Below are positions 7,772 through 15,552 of a stretch of 64,000 bases of DNA, piece by piece (the stretch's first letter is position 1; every line of letters begins with the position of its first letter). The notes beneath the pieces are model-generated. The model was not told where the DNA came from. It saw only the letters and a list, made by a program, of their open reading frames with translations, and made no database searches. A program made the translations under genes and the position numbers. Origin of the DNA: Mycolicibacterium madagascariense. GTDB lineage: Bacteria > Actinomycetota > Actinomycetes > Mycobacteriales > Mycobacteriaceae. The DNA lies in contig NZ_AP022610.1 of the NCBI RefSeq assembly GCF_010729665.1, forward strand, positions 4,278,001 through 4,342,000, in the 5' to 3' direction.

Positions 7772-8596
7772 ATGACCCGTGTCACCTGCTGTCAGATCCC
7801 GTTGGCGATCGGCGATACCGCGGGCAACCAGACCACGTCGCGAGCGGCCATCGAGGACGCGGCCCGCGACGGCGCGCAGATCGTCGTACTGCCGGAACTG
7901 GCGTCCTCGGGATACGTGTTCGCCGATCGCGCCGAGCTCGAATCGCTGGCCGAGACGCGCGACGGGCCCGCGATCACCGCGTGGGCCAACCTCGCCGAGG
8001 CGTTCGACCTGACCATCGTCGCCGGATTCCCCGAGGCCGCCGGTGACGCGGTCTACAACAGCGCCGTCGTGGTCGACCCGACCGGCGTACGCGGCGTCTA
8101 CCGCAAGGCGCACCTGTGGGACACCGAGCACAACGTCTTCGACCGGGCCGACGACCTGCCGCTGCTCGTCGACACCGCGCACGGCCGGATCGGCGTGATG
8201 GTCTGCTACGACCTCGAATTCCCCGAGTGGGTGCGGGCGGTCGCGCTCGCGGGCGCGGATCTGCTGTGCGCGCCGGTGAATTGGCCGCTGCTCCCCCGTC
8301 CGGACGGCGAACGTCCGACCGAGATGGTGCGCGTGCTGGCCGGCGCGGGCATGAACCGGATGCCGATCGCGGTGTGCGACCGCGCCGGGGTCGAGCGTGG
8401 CGTCGACTGGGTCGGGGGCAGCGTCATCACCGATGCCGACGGCTACCCGGTGGTGCTGGCCGAGTACGGCACCCCGGACCGCATCACCGCCGACCTCGAT
8501 CTCGCACTGTCACGCGTCAAGCGGTTCAACGACAACAACGACGTGCACGGCGACCGGCGGACCGATCTCTACCGTCGCACCCCGCTGCTCGACTGA
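7772..8596 (+). CDS. nitrilase-superfamily carbon-nitrogen hydrolase
   Basis: This 274-aa alpha-beta-beta-alpha amidohydrolase has the full Glu-Lys-Cys triad in order: the Glu in [11 protein letters not shown], the Lys in VYRKAHLWD and the Cys in [12 protein letters not shown]. It hydrolyses a C-N bond of a small amide or N-carbamoyl compound; the exact substrate is unknown. It starts at ATG 7772 ([11 protein letters not shown]), the usual distance before the first beta-strand. Its last 28 bases overlap the end of the convergent FMN-binding protein gene. The divergent Rrf2 gene shares its upstream region and may control it. Confidence 0.88.
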   Translation: MTRVTCCQIPLAIGDTAGNQTTSRAAIEDAARDGAQIVVLPELASSGYVFADRAELESLAETRDGPAITAWANLAEAFDLTIVAGFPEAAGDAVYNSAVVVDPTGVRGVYRKAHLWDTEHNVFDRADDLPLLVDTAHGRIGVMVCYDLEFPEWVRAVALAGADLLCAPVNWPLLPRPDGERPTEMVRVLAGAGMNRMPIAVCDRAGVERGVDWVGGSVITDADGYPVVLAEYGTPDRITADLDLALSRVKRFNDNNDVHGDRRTDLYRRTPLLD

Positions 8597-9228
8597 AGTG
8601 CGCGCACCGACTGCGGCGGTGCGATGCCGGGTCTCAGATCGGGGGCCGGCAGCGCAGCGCCGTAGGTCACCGACATCGGTACGACGCCCGCCCAGGTGTC
8701 CGTCGCGACGTCCTCCTCGGGATCCTCGGGCCAGCCCGCGCTGACCTTGACCGACCAATTGTCCTGTGCGATGGGCAGTTTCAGGGCCAAGGTGGCAGCC
8801 AGCTCCTTGCGACTGCTGTCCCGCAACTCGGCGACGCGACCGGGGATGAACCTGTCGGTCAGCGCGTCGAGCAGACCGACCTTGTCGTCGTCGGCGACCC
8901 GCTCGAAGACGCCGAAGAGCGCCGCGCTGCGATAGCGGAAGGACGACTCGAACGCGCTGCGCGCCACCACCACTCCGTCCAGTGCCGTCACCGACACCGC
9001 GGCGGGAACACCTGCCGCCAGCGCCCGCAGCCAGGGCGAACCGGTCGAGCCGTGGATCACTACGTCGTCGTCCACCCTGGCGAAACCGGTGGGGAACACG
9101 ACCGGATGGCCGTCGCGCACCAGGGCGACGGTGGCCAGCGGCGTGGCGTCGAGAAGGGCGTCGAGGGCGGCGCGCGACGGGTCCTGCTTCTCGCTGAGCC
9201 GGGTGATCCGGGTCGAGGGCTGCGTCAT
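8569..9228 (-). CDS. FMN-binding split-barrel (pyridoxamine 5'-phosphate oxidase-like) protein
   Basis: This 219-aa protein begins with TRITRLSEKQDPSR and has the split-barrel strands LATVALVRDGHPVVFPTGFA and the phosphate-binding GSPWLRALAAG, followed by SFRYRSAALFGVFERV. Mycobacteria have many such proteins that bind FMN, F420 or heme. The function here is unresolved; a flavin-dependent reductase or flavin-nucleotide carrier is most likely. Its 3' end runs 28 bases into the convergent nitrilase gene. It is followed upstream on the same strand, after about 10 bp, by the cysteine hydrolase gene, so the two are probably cotranscribed. Confidence 0.8.
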   Translation of the reverse strand: MTQPSTRITRLSEKQDPSRAALDALLDATPLATVALVRDGHPVVFPTGFARVDDDVVIHGSTGSPWLRALAAGVPAAVSVTALDGVVVARSAFESSFRYRSAALFGVFERVADDDKVGLLDALTDRFIPGRVAELRDSSRKELAATLALKLPIAQDNWSVKVSAGWPEDPEEDVATDTWAGVVPMSVTYGAALPAPDLRPGIAPPQSVRALQSSSGVRR

Positions 9229-9238
9229 GCGCTCATTC

Positions 9239-9835
9239 TCAGTCCGGGATGGCCTGTGCGCCAGGCACGACGACCGCGAACATGTCGGCCAGCGCCGCGA
9301 GGCTCGCCGATTGCATCGTGGCTGCGGGCACGGGGGCGCCGTCCACCCCGGGTAGCGAGCGGGTCGCCGTGGCGGCGGCCACGACCGTCGGCGCGTAACC
9401 GGCGTTGAACGCGGCGCGTGCGGTCGAGTTCACGCACATGTGGGTCATGAAGCCGGCGATCACCAGATTCGAGGCGCCGACGGCCTTCAACTTATGGTCG
9501 AAATCGGTGTCCACGAACGCATTTGGATACTGCTTGACCACCACAGGCTCGCCGTCGCGCGGCGCGACGCGCGCGACGATGGCACCGCTGTCCCCCTCGA
9601 CGTCGTAGAGCGAGCCCGGCCCGTCGGAGTGCTGCACGTGGATGATCGGGATGCCCGCCGAACGCGCCCGGTCGAGCAGTGCCGCGGCCTCGTCGAGCGC
9701 CGCCTGCACGCCCTCGAGCTCCATCACGCCGTAGGTGTAGGTGTTCTGGCAGTCGATCATGACGAGCGTGGAGGTCGAGAGACCCGCGGGCTCGAGCGGA
9801 AGGTCGGCGAGCGCGCGCAGCGTGGGGTTGGCCAT
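9239..9835 (-). CDS. isochorismatase-like cysteine hydrolase
   Basis: This 198-aa Rossmann-like hydrolase has the Asp-Lys-Cys triad in order: the Asp in LVMIDCQNTYTYG, the Lys in VVVKQYPNAF and the Cys in FMTHMCVNSTARAAF, preceded by the cis-peptide region ASNLVIAGFMT. Homologues act on isochorismate, nicotinamide, carbamoyl or related amides; the substrate here is not predictable. ATG 9835 (MANPTLRAL) was chosen; GTG 9844 (VDPMAN) is in frame. It begins 10 bp after the cysQ stop and probably belongs to the cysDNCQ transcript. Confidence 0.88.
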   Translation of the reverse strand: MANPTLRALADLPLEPAGLSTSTLVMIDCQNTYTYGVMELEGVQAALDEAAALLDRARSAGIPIIHVQHSDGPGSLYDVEGDSGAIVARVAPRDGEPVVVKQYPNAFVDTDFDHKLKAVGASNLVIAGFMTHMCVNSTARAAFNAGYAPTVVAAATATRSLPGVDGAPVPAATMQSASLAALADMFAVVVPGAQAIPD

Positions 9836-9845
9836 GGGGTCCACG

Positions 9846-10592
9846 CTAGTGGGCCGTCGTCACCGCCAACACGGCATCGGCCAGTTCCGGCCGGCAGACG
9901 ACGAGGTCGGGCACGAAGACGTCGGCCTGGTTGTAGCGCAGCGGGGAGCCGTCGATGCGCGAGGTGTGCAGGCCTGCGGCACGGGCCACGGCGACCGGGG
10001 CGGCCGAGTCCCACTCGTACTGGCCGCCGGCGTGCACGTAGACGTCGGCGACGCCCTGCACCACCGAGGCCACCTTGGCGCCCGCCGAACCCATCTCGAC
10101 GAGGACGCCGCCGAGCGCGTCGCGGACCGCCAGGGCCACCGCGGGAGGCCTGGTGCGCGACACCACGATTCGTGGTTGGACGGGTGCCGGTGGCGGCGAG
10201 GCGACGTCGGGGGTCGCCAGCGTCGAGCCCTGCGCCGGCAGCGCGACCGCCCCCGCCACCAGGTCACCGGACTGCCACAGCGCAACGTGGACGGCCCAGT
10301 CGTCGCGATCCAGCTCGCCGAACTCCCGCGTGCCGTCGAGCGGGTCGACGATCCACACGCGTTGCGCGCTCAGGCGTTTCGAGTTGGCGCGCTCCTCTGC
10401 GGTGGCCTCCTCCGACAGCACCGCGTCGCCGGGTCGCTCGGCGGCGAGTGCCTGCATCAGAAACGCGTGGGCGCGCTGGTCTCCGGCGTCCTTGCGTTCG
10501 GCGACGGTGGCGTCGGCAAGCTCGCGGCGCACGCCGAGCAGCAGCTCGCCGGCCTCGGTGGCGAGGCGGGCGGCGAGTTCGTGATCGGTCAT
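9846..10592 (-). CDS. cysQ: 3'(2'),5'-bisphosphate nucleotidase CysQ
   Basis: This 248-aa Mg2+-dependent phosphatase converts 3'-phosphoadenosine 5'-phosphate (PAP) to AMP, removing the inhibitory by-product of PAPS use. Metal-binding motifs of the FIG/IMPase superfamily are visible: the Glu pair in VLSEEATAEE (about 59-68), WIVDPLDGTREF (about 79-90) and QYEWDSAAPVAVARAAG (about 190-206). It overlaps cysNC by 4 bp (ATGA), placing it in the sulfate-activation operon. Confidence 0.93.
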   Translation of the reverse strand: MTDHELAARLATEAGELLLGVRRELADATVAERKDAGDQRAHAFLMQALAAERPGDAVLSEEATAEERANSKRLSAQRVWIVDPLDGTREFGELDRDDWAVHVALWQSGDLVAGAVALPAQGSTLATPDVASPPPAPVQPRIVVSRTRPPAVALAVRDALGGVLVEMGSAGAKVASVVQGVADVYVHAGGQYEWDSAAPVAVARAAGLHTSRIDGSPLRYNQADVFVPDLVVCRPELADAVLAVTTAH

Positions 10593-12436
10593 CGAGCGCA
10601 GATCATGTCGATGACCCGTTGGGCCAGGTGGTCGACCGACTGGTCCGGGGTGAGCCGCAGGTCGGGGTTCTTGGGCCGCTGATACGGGCTGTCGATGCCG
10701 GTGAAGTGGGTGATCTCACCGCGCCGCGCCTTGGCGTAGAGGCCCTTGGGATCTCGGCGTTCGCAGTCGTCGAGCGGGGTGTCGCAGAAGACCTCGAAGA
10801 AGTCGTATCCCTGATCCACGTGCACCTGTCGGGCCAGGGCGCGATGCTCCTCGAGCGGGCTGATGGCGGGTACCAGCACGATCTGCCCGGAATCGGCGAG
10901 CAGCGTCGCCACGTGAGCCAGCCTGCGCAGGTTCTCGGCGCGATCGGCCATCGAGAAACCGAGGTCGGCATTGAGCCCGTGGCGCAGGTTGTCACCGTCG
11001 AGAACGTAAGCGGGACGGCCTCGTTCGAGCAGCTTCTGCTCGACGAGCATCGCCACCGACGACTTGCCGGACCCCGACAGACCGGTGAACCACACCGTGC
11101 ATCCACGCGAAAGCCGGTCCTCGGCACTCACCAGGTTCTGGTGCTTGACGGCGTGCGGGCTCGCCGTCCGCTTCGCCGCCGGGGTGGTATCGCGGACCAT
11201 GCCCGCCGCGACGGTGCCGTTGGTGTCGGGATCGATCAGGATGAACGAGCCCGTGGCGGCGTTGCGCGAGTACTCGTCGAGCAGCAGCGGCACCTGCGTA
11301 CGCAGCGTCACCCGGCCAAGTTCGTTGAGCTTCAAAGCCGTTGCGCTCTTGTCCCGATGCAGGGTGTTGACGTCGAGCCGGTAGTCCAGCGCCGTCACCT
11401 TGGCCCTGGTGGTCCTGGTGGTGTGCTTGATGACGTACTCGCGGCCCGGTTCCAGGGCCGTCTCGTCGGCCATCCAACAGACCGTGGCGTCGAAGTCCTG
11501 GACGACGTGCGGCCGGTTGTTGGCCCGGGTGATCATGTCGCCGCGGGAGATGTCGATGTCGTCGGCCAGGCTGATCGACACCGCCATGGGCGGGAAGGCT
11601 TCGGCGACGGGCCCGCTCGGCCCCTCGATCGCGGTGATGCGACTGGTCTTACCCGTTGGGAGAACGACGATTTCGTCGTCGGGCCGCATCACGCCGCTGG
11701 AGACGGTACCCGCGTAGCTGCGGTGGTCGGCGTGCTGGTGGGTCTGCGGACGGATCACGTACTGCACGGGGAACCGCACGTCGATCAGGTTGCGGTCACC
11801 GGCGATGTACACCTCCTCCAGATGGCTCAGCAGCGCCGGGCCGTCATACCAGGGAGTCATGTCCGACTTGGTCACCACGTTGTCGCCGTTGAGCGCGGAG
11901 AGCGGGATGCTCGTCACGTCGTGGACGTCGAGTCGGGCGGCGAATTCGTGGAAGTCGTCGCGAATCTTCTCGAACCGCTCGCGATCCCAGCCCACCAGGT
12001 CCATCTTGTTGACGGCGAGCACGAGGTGCTGGATGCCGAGCAGCGAGGCCAGGAACGCGTGCCGACGCGACTGCTCGAGCAAGCCGTGCCGCGCGTCGAC
12101 GAGGACGATGGCCAGCTGCGCCGTCGAGGTGCCCGTCACCATGTTGCGGGTGTACTGGGTGTGGCCCGGGGTGTCGGCGATGATGAATTTCCGCTTGGCC
12201 GTGGCGAAGTAGCGATAGGCGACGTCGATCGTGATGCCCTGCTCGCGCTCGGCGCGCAGGCCGTCGGTCACTAGGGCCAGGTCGGTGTAGTCGTTGCCCC
12301 GTTCCTTGGAGGTGCGCTCGACGGCGGCCAGCTGGTCCTCCATGACGGCCTTGGAGTCATAGAGCAGCCGGCCGATGAGCGTGGACTTGCCGTCGTCGAC
12401 CGACCCTGCGGTCGCGATGCGTAGCAGCGTCGCCAT
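10589..12436 (-). CDS. cysN: bifunctional sulfate adenylyltransferase subunit 1 / APS kinase
   Basis: This 615-aa fusion (often called CysNC) performs GTP-driven APS synthesis with CysD, then phosphorylates APS to PAPS. The N-terminal GTPase shows the P-loop AGSVDDGKSTLIGR (about 10-23), DTPGHTQYTRNM and NKMDLVGW, followed by translation-factor-like beta-barrels. The C-terminal APS kinase has its own P-loop FTGLSGSGKSSVA (about residue 450) and DGDNLRHGLNADLGF, then ISPLEEHR and FCDTPLDDCE. The length matches M. tuberculosis CysN, from memory 614 aa. It lies 63 bp downstream of cysD; the gap holds a tandem repeat. Cytosolic. Confidence 0.97.
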   Translation of the reverse strand: MATLLRIATAGSVDDGKSTLIGRLLYDSKAVMEDQLAAVERTSKERGNDYTDLALVTDGLRAEREQGITIDVAYRYFATAKRKFIIADTPGHTQYTRNMVTGTSTAQLAIVLVDARHGLLEQSRRHAFLASLLGIQHLVLAVNKMDLVGWDRERFEKIRDDFHEFAARLDVHDVTSIPLSALNGDNVVTKSDMTPWYDGPALLSHLEEVYIAGDRNLIDVRFPVQYVIRPQTHQHADHRSYAGTVSSGVMRPDDEIVVLPTGKTSRITAIEGPSGPVAEAFPPMAVSISLADDIDISRGDMITRANNRPHVVQDFDATVCWMADETALEPGREYVIKHTTRTTRAKVTALDYRLDVNTLHRDKSATALKLNELGRVTLRTQVPLLLDEYSRNAATGSFILIDPDTNGTVAAGMVRDTTPAAKRTASPHAVKHQNLVSAEDRLSRGCTVWFTGLSGSGKSSVAMLVEQKLLERGRPAYVLDGDNLRHGLNADLGFSMADRAENLRRLAHVATLLADSGQIVLVPAISPLEEHRALARQVHVDQGYDFFEVFCDTPLDDCERRDPKGLYAKARRGEITHFTGIDSPYQRPKNPDLRLTPDQSVDHLAQRVIDMICAR

Positions 12437-12443
12437 GCCTATT

Positions 12444-12501
12444 TCCCCCGTCGCTTCGCTCGCCCCATGTCCATCCCCCGTCGCTTCGCTCGCCCCATGT
12501 C
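12444..12501. repeat. two-copy tandem repeat in the cysD-cysNC gap
   Basis: A 28-bp unit beginning TCCCCCGTCGC is present at 12444-12471 and again at 12474-12501, a period of 30 bp. The second copy overlaps the cysD stop codon. On the coding (minus) strand the unit contains GGGGCGAGCGAAGCGACGGG. A related GAGCGNAGCGAC core occurs within the monooxygenase gene at about 29331, so this looks like a short mobile or slippage-prone repeat. It enlarges the cysD-cysNC spacing without breaking either gene. Confidence 0.85.
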
Positions 12502-13423
12502 AGAAGTAGCCCTCCCGCTTGCGATCTTCCATCCCCGCCTCGGAAATCCGATCGTCGGCGCGGGTCGCCCCGCGTTCGGTCAGCCGCGACACCGCGGTCT
12601 CGGCGATCACCTCGGACACCGTGCCCGCGAGCGACTCGACGCAACCGGTACACGTGACGTCGCCGACGGTGCGGAAGCGGACGGTCTTCTCGAGAACCGG
12701 CTCGTCCTTGCGCGGCTGCAGATACTTGTGCACGGCCAGCAGCATGCCGTCGCGCAGGAACACCTGGCGCTGGTGCGCGTAGTAGATCGATGGGAGCTTG
12801 ATCTTCTCGGCGCCGATGTAGGACCAGATGTCGAACTCTGTCCAATTCGACAGGGGGAACACCCGGATGTGTTCGCCCTTGCGATGCCTGCCGTTGTAGA
12901 TGTTCCACAGTTCCGGACGCTGCACCTTCGGGTCCCACTGGCCGAACTCATCGCGAAAGCTGAACACCCGCTCCTTGGCTCGGGCCTTCTCCTCGTCGCG
13001 TCGCGCCCCACCGAAGGCGGCGTCGAACTTGTTCTCCCGGATGGCGCGCAGCAGCGTGAACGTCTGCATCGGATTGCGCGACGGGATGGTCTCGACCAAG
13101 CGGCCGGCATCGATGTCGTCCTGCACCTTGGCCACGACGAGCCGCACGCCGGACTCGGCGACGAGCTCGTCGCGCGCCTGCAGCACCTCGTCGAAGTTGT
13201 GTCCGGTGTCGACGTGCATGACGGGGAACGGCAGGCGTCCGGGCGCGAACGCCTTGAGCGCCAGATGCAGCATGACGATGGAGTCCTTGCCACCGGAGAA
13301 CAGCAGCACAGGTTTCTCGAATTCGGCGGCGACCTCGCGGATGATGTGGATCGCCTCGGCCTCCAGTGAACGCAGATGGCTGAGCTCGTACTTGCCTGCC
13401 GGCTGGTCGAGGTCGACGCTCAT
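12500..13423 (-). CDS. cysD: sulfate adenylyltransferase subunit 2 CysD
   Basis: This 307-aa ATP pyrophosphatase forms APS from ATP and sulfate in complex with CysN. The PP-loop is VLLFSGGKDSIVMLHLAL (about residues 39-56); PFPVMHVDTGHNFDEVL and FRTVGDVTCTGCVES are family-conserved. The ATG has a strong ribosome-binding site, AAAGAGGAAGG, 1-2 bases upstream of the start-proximal C. First gene of the cysD-cysNC-cysQ unit. Three spaced copies of a GAAT-containing motif lie upstream (13452-13499). Confidence 0.96.
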   Translation of the reverse strand: MSVDLDQPAGKYELSHLRSLEAEAIHIIREVAAEFEKPVLLFSGGKDSIVMLHLALKAFAPGRLPFPVMHVDTGHNFDEVLQARDELVAESGVRLVVAKVQDDIDAGRLVETIPSRNPMQTFTLLRAIRENKFDAAFGGARRDEEKARAKERVFSFRDEFGQWDPKVQRPELWNIYNGRHRKGEHIRVFPLSNWTEFDIWSYIGAEKIKLPSIYYAHQRQVFLRDGMLLAVHKYLQPRKDEPVLEKTVRFRTVGDVTCTGCVESLAGTVSEVIAETAVSRLTERGATRADDRISEAGMEDRKREGYF

Positions 13424-13451
13424 GCCTTCCTCTTTAAGTTGGTAGAGTTAG

Positions 13452-13499
13452 CCAGAATTGCAGTCATAGCCAGGAATGTAACCGGCCGAGCTGGAATGT
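13452..13499. promoter_or_regulatory. three spaced GAAT-type direct repeats upstream of cysD
   Basis: CCAGAAT (13452-13458), CCAGGAATGT (13470-13479) and GCTGGAATGT (13490-13499) recur at 19 and 20 bp spacing, about two helical turns, 30-75 bp upstream of the cysD start. Repeats in helical phase are typical of activator or repressor binding. An Rrf2-type or CysB-like sulfur regulator would fit; the binding protein is unknown. Confidence 0.45.
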
Positions 13500-13509
13500 G
13501 TCAATGAAT

Positions 13510-13575
13510 GCGCCGAGCGCACGCTTGTTGGACGCATCGCCCGAGAGGGCCCGTCAACAAGCGTGCACTCGGCGC
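13510..13575. terminator. long palindrome between a glycosyltransferase gene and cysD
   Basis: Arms 13510-13530 and 13555-13575 are 21 nt each and pair at 20 of 21 positions, with a 24-nt loop. It begins 8 bp after the GT39 stop codon (minus strand), so it is placed to end that transcript before the cysD promoter. No T-run follows. It is one of several such palindromes in the window. Confidence 0.7.
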
Positions 13576-13582
13576 CCGCGGT

Positions 13583-15523
13583 TCAGGATGCCGGTGACTG
13601 CAGGTCGTACACGGTCGTGCCGCCGACGTCGGACTTGGTGAAGGTCTTCTCGACCCAGGCCGTGATGTCGGCCGCCGATCCGGTGCGATGGCCGAAGGGA
13701 CCGCCACCGTGACCCGAGTCGCCCAGGAAGTACCGCACCTGGCCGCTGGCGACGTATTGCTGGAACTGCGCGAGCGTCGGGGACGGGTCGCCGCCGGTGA
13801 AGCCACCGATGGCCATCAGGGAGCTGCCGGTCTTGAGCTCGAGATCACTGACCGACATGGAGCCGATACCCGCTGCGGCCCAACGGGTGTGGGTGCCTTC
13901 GAGCAAGGCCTCCAGCTGCGGGCTGTCGTCGTGACCGAAGGGCCCGCCCTTGCCGGGGCCACCGGGGCCACCCTTGCCGGGACCGCCAGGACCGCCGGGA
14001 CCGCCGGGACCGAACATGCCACCCGGCTTCTGCGGCCCGGACATCGTGCCGGGGCCGTTGTGGGCACTGGCGGCGTTGTAGATCGAGTACGACGTCGCAC
14101 CACCGAGTCCGACGATCGCGGCCGCGGCGACGACGACCACGGTGGCCCTGCCGAGCCGGTGGCCGCGAAGGGCCAGCACGACGGCCACCAGGATCGAGCC
14201 GATCAGCACGACCCAGCGGATCGCGGGCCACCAGTCGGGGTTGCGATCCAGCAGCGCGAAGGCCCACACCCCGGTGGCGGCCAGCATCACGGCCAGCACC
14301 ACCCGCGCCCACGGGGACTCCCGGCGGGCGACCAGCTGGGCGACGGCGATGCCGACCAGCGCGGCGACGCCGGGCGCGAGCGCCACGTTGTAGTACGGGT
14401 GCACGGTGCCCTGCATGAAGCTAAACACCGCGCCGGTGACGAGAACCCAACCGCCCCAGAGGATCAGCCCTGCGCGGACACGGTCGGTCCGCGGGGCGCG
14501 CAGCGTCAGCCACAGCCCCACCACCAATCCGATCAGCGCGGCGGGCAGCAGCCACGACGCCTCGGCGCCCATCGACGGCCCGAACAGCCGGCCGATGCCC
14601 GCTTCGCCGCCGAAGAACAGCGGCCTACCGCCACCTCCGCCGAACGGTCCCCCGCCGCCGGGGCCACCGCCCTCGTTGCCGGCAATGCGCTCGATTCCGT
14701 TGTAGCCCAATGCAAGCTGAAGCAGGCTGTTGTCCGTCGAACCGGCGATGTAGGGCCGCGAGTTGGCCGGCCACAGGCTCACCAGGGCGATGTACCAGCC
14801 AGCCGAGACGATCATCGTCGCGCCGGCGACGAGCAGTGCGCCCACCCGCTTCCACACACCGAAGGGCGCGGCGACGAGGAACGCCAGTGCGAGACCGGGC
14901 AGCGGCAGGAACGCCTGCAGCATCTTGGTGAGGAACGCGAACCCGACGACGCAGCCCGTCACCGCCATCCACACCGTCATCCGCCGTGCCGTGTCGGCCT
15001 CGATGGCGCGCACCGTGCAGTAGGCCGCCACCACGAGGAGCAGCACCAGCAGGGCGTCCGGGTTGTTGAAGCGGAACATCAGCGTCGCGACGGGCGTCAC
15101 GGCCAGCACCAGACCCGCGACGAGGCCGGCCGACGGACCGCTGATGCGCTTCACCGTCAGGTAGAGCACCGCGACCGACGCGACGCCCATGAGCGCCTCC
15201 GGCAGCAGCATGGTGAACTCGGTGAAGCCAAAGAGCCTGCCGGACAACCCCATTACCCACATCGCGGCGGGCGGCTTGTCGACGGTGATGGCGTTGCCGG
15301 CGTCCAGTGAACCGAAGAACAGAGCCTTCCAGTTCTGGGTGCCCGCCTTGGCGGCCGCGGCGTAATAGTTGTTGGCCCAGCCCGAGGAGCCGAGCCCCCA
15401 CAGGTAGAGCACGGCCGTGCCGGCGAGGAGCGCCCAGAACGCGGGGCGGGTCCACCGGGGATCCGCGGGCGTCGTCTCGTCGACGACGGCGTCCTTCCTG
15501 ACGTGTTCGGCAGCCAGTGTCAC
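13583..15523 (-). CDS. polytopic GT39/ArnT-like glycosyltransferase, first copy
   Basis: This 646-aa membrane protein probably moves a sugar from a polyprenyl-phosphate donor to an extracytoplasmic acceptor. The N-terminal part matches the ArnT/PMT_2 layout: FWALLAGTAVLYLWGLG (TM1), a periplasmic loop GSLDAGNAITVDKPPAAMW with the conserved acidic residue, then about 10 more hydrophobic segments including FRFNNPDALLVLLLVVAAY. Two glycine-rich loops stand out, GGGPGGGGPFGGGGG and a GPGGPGGPGKGG-type repeat. A soluble C-terminal region (about 540-646) ends in VGGTTVYDLQS. GTG 15523, 30 bp after the GT2 gene stop, was taken as start. It is paralogous to the protein at 16874-18790, with a GT2-GtrA gene between them. 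Confidence 0.88.
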   Translation of the reverse strand: MTLAAEHVRKDAVVDETTPADPRWTRPAFWALLAGTAVLYLWGLGSSGWANNYYAAAAKAGTQNWKALFFGSLDAGNAITVDKPPAAMWVMGLSGRLFGFTEFTMLLPEALMGVASVAVLYLTVKRISGPSAGLVAGLVLAVTPVATLMFRFNNPDALLVLLLVVAAYCTVRAIEADTARRMTVWMAVTGCVVGFAFLTKMLQAFLPLPGLALAFLVAAPFGVWKRVGALLVAGATMIVSAGWYIALVSLWPANSRPYIAGSTDNSLLQLALGYNGIERIAGNEGGGPGGGGPFGGGGGRPLFFGGEAGIGRLFGPSMGAEASWLLPAALIGLVVGLWLTLRAPRTDRVRAGLILWGGWVLVTGAVFSFMQGTVHPYYNVALAPGVAALVGIAVAQLVARRESPWARVVLAVMLAATGVWAFALLDRNPDWWPAIRWVVLIGSILVAVVLALRGHRLGRATVVVVAAAAIVGLGGATSYSIYNAASAHNGPGTMSGPQKPGGMFGPGGPGGPGGPGKGGPGGPGKGGPFGHDDSPQLEALLEGTHTRWAAAGIGSMSVSDLELKTGSSLMAIGGFTGGDPSPTLAQFQQYVASGQVRYFLGDSGHGGGPFGHRTGSAADITAWVEKTFTKSDVGGTTVYDLQSPAS

Positions 15524-15552
15524 AGTCGTATCTCTCTCGTAGACAGGGGATT

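Noticed and set aside
7712..8182. A 150-codon N-terminal extension of the Rrf2 regulator.
   Set aside because: The extension reads antisense through the nitrilase gene and lacks a domain; Rrf2 proteins start at [13 protein letters not shown] sequence.
9440..12274. A very long plus-strand open frame (over 900 codons) opposite cysQ and cysNC.
   Set aside because: It is antisense to cysNC/cysQ, whose motifs are unambiguous; the product is Arg/Gly/His-rich with no family signal, typical of high-GC shadow frames.
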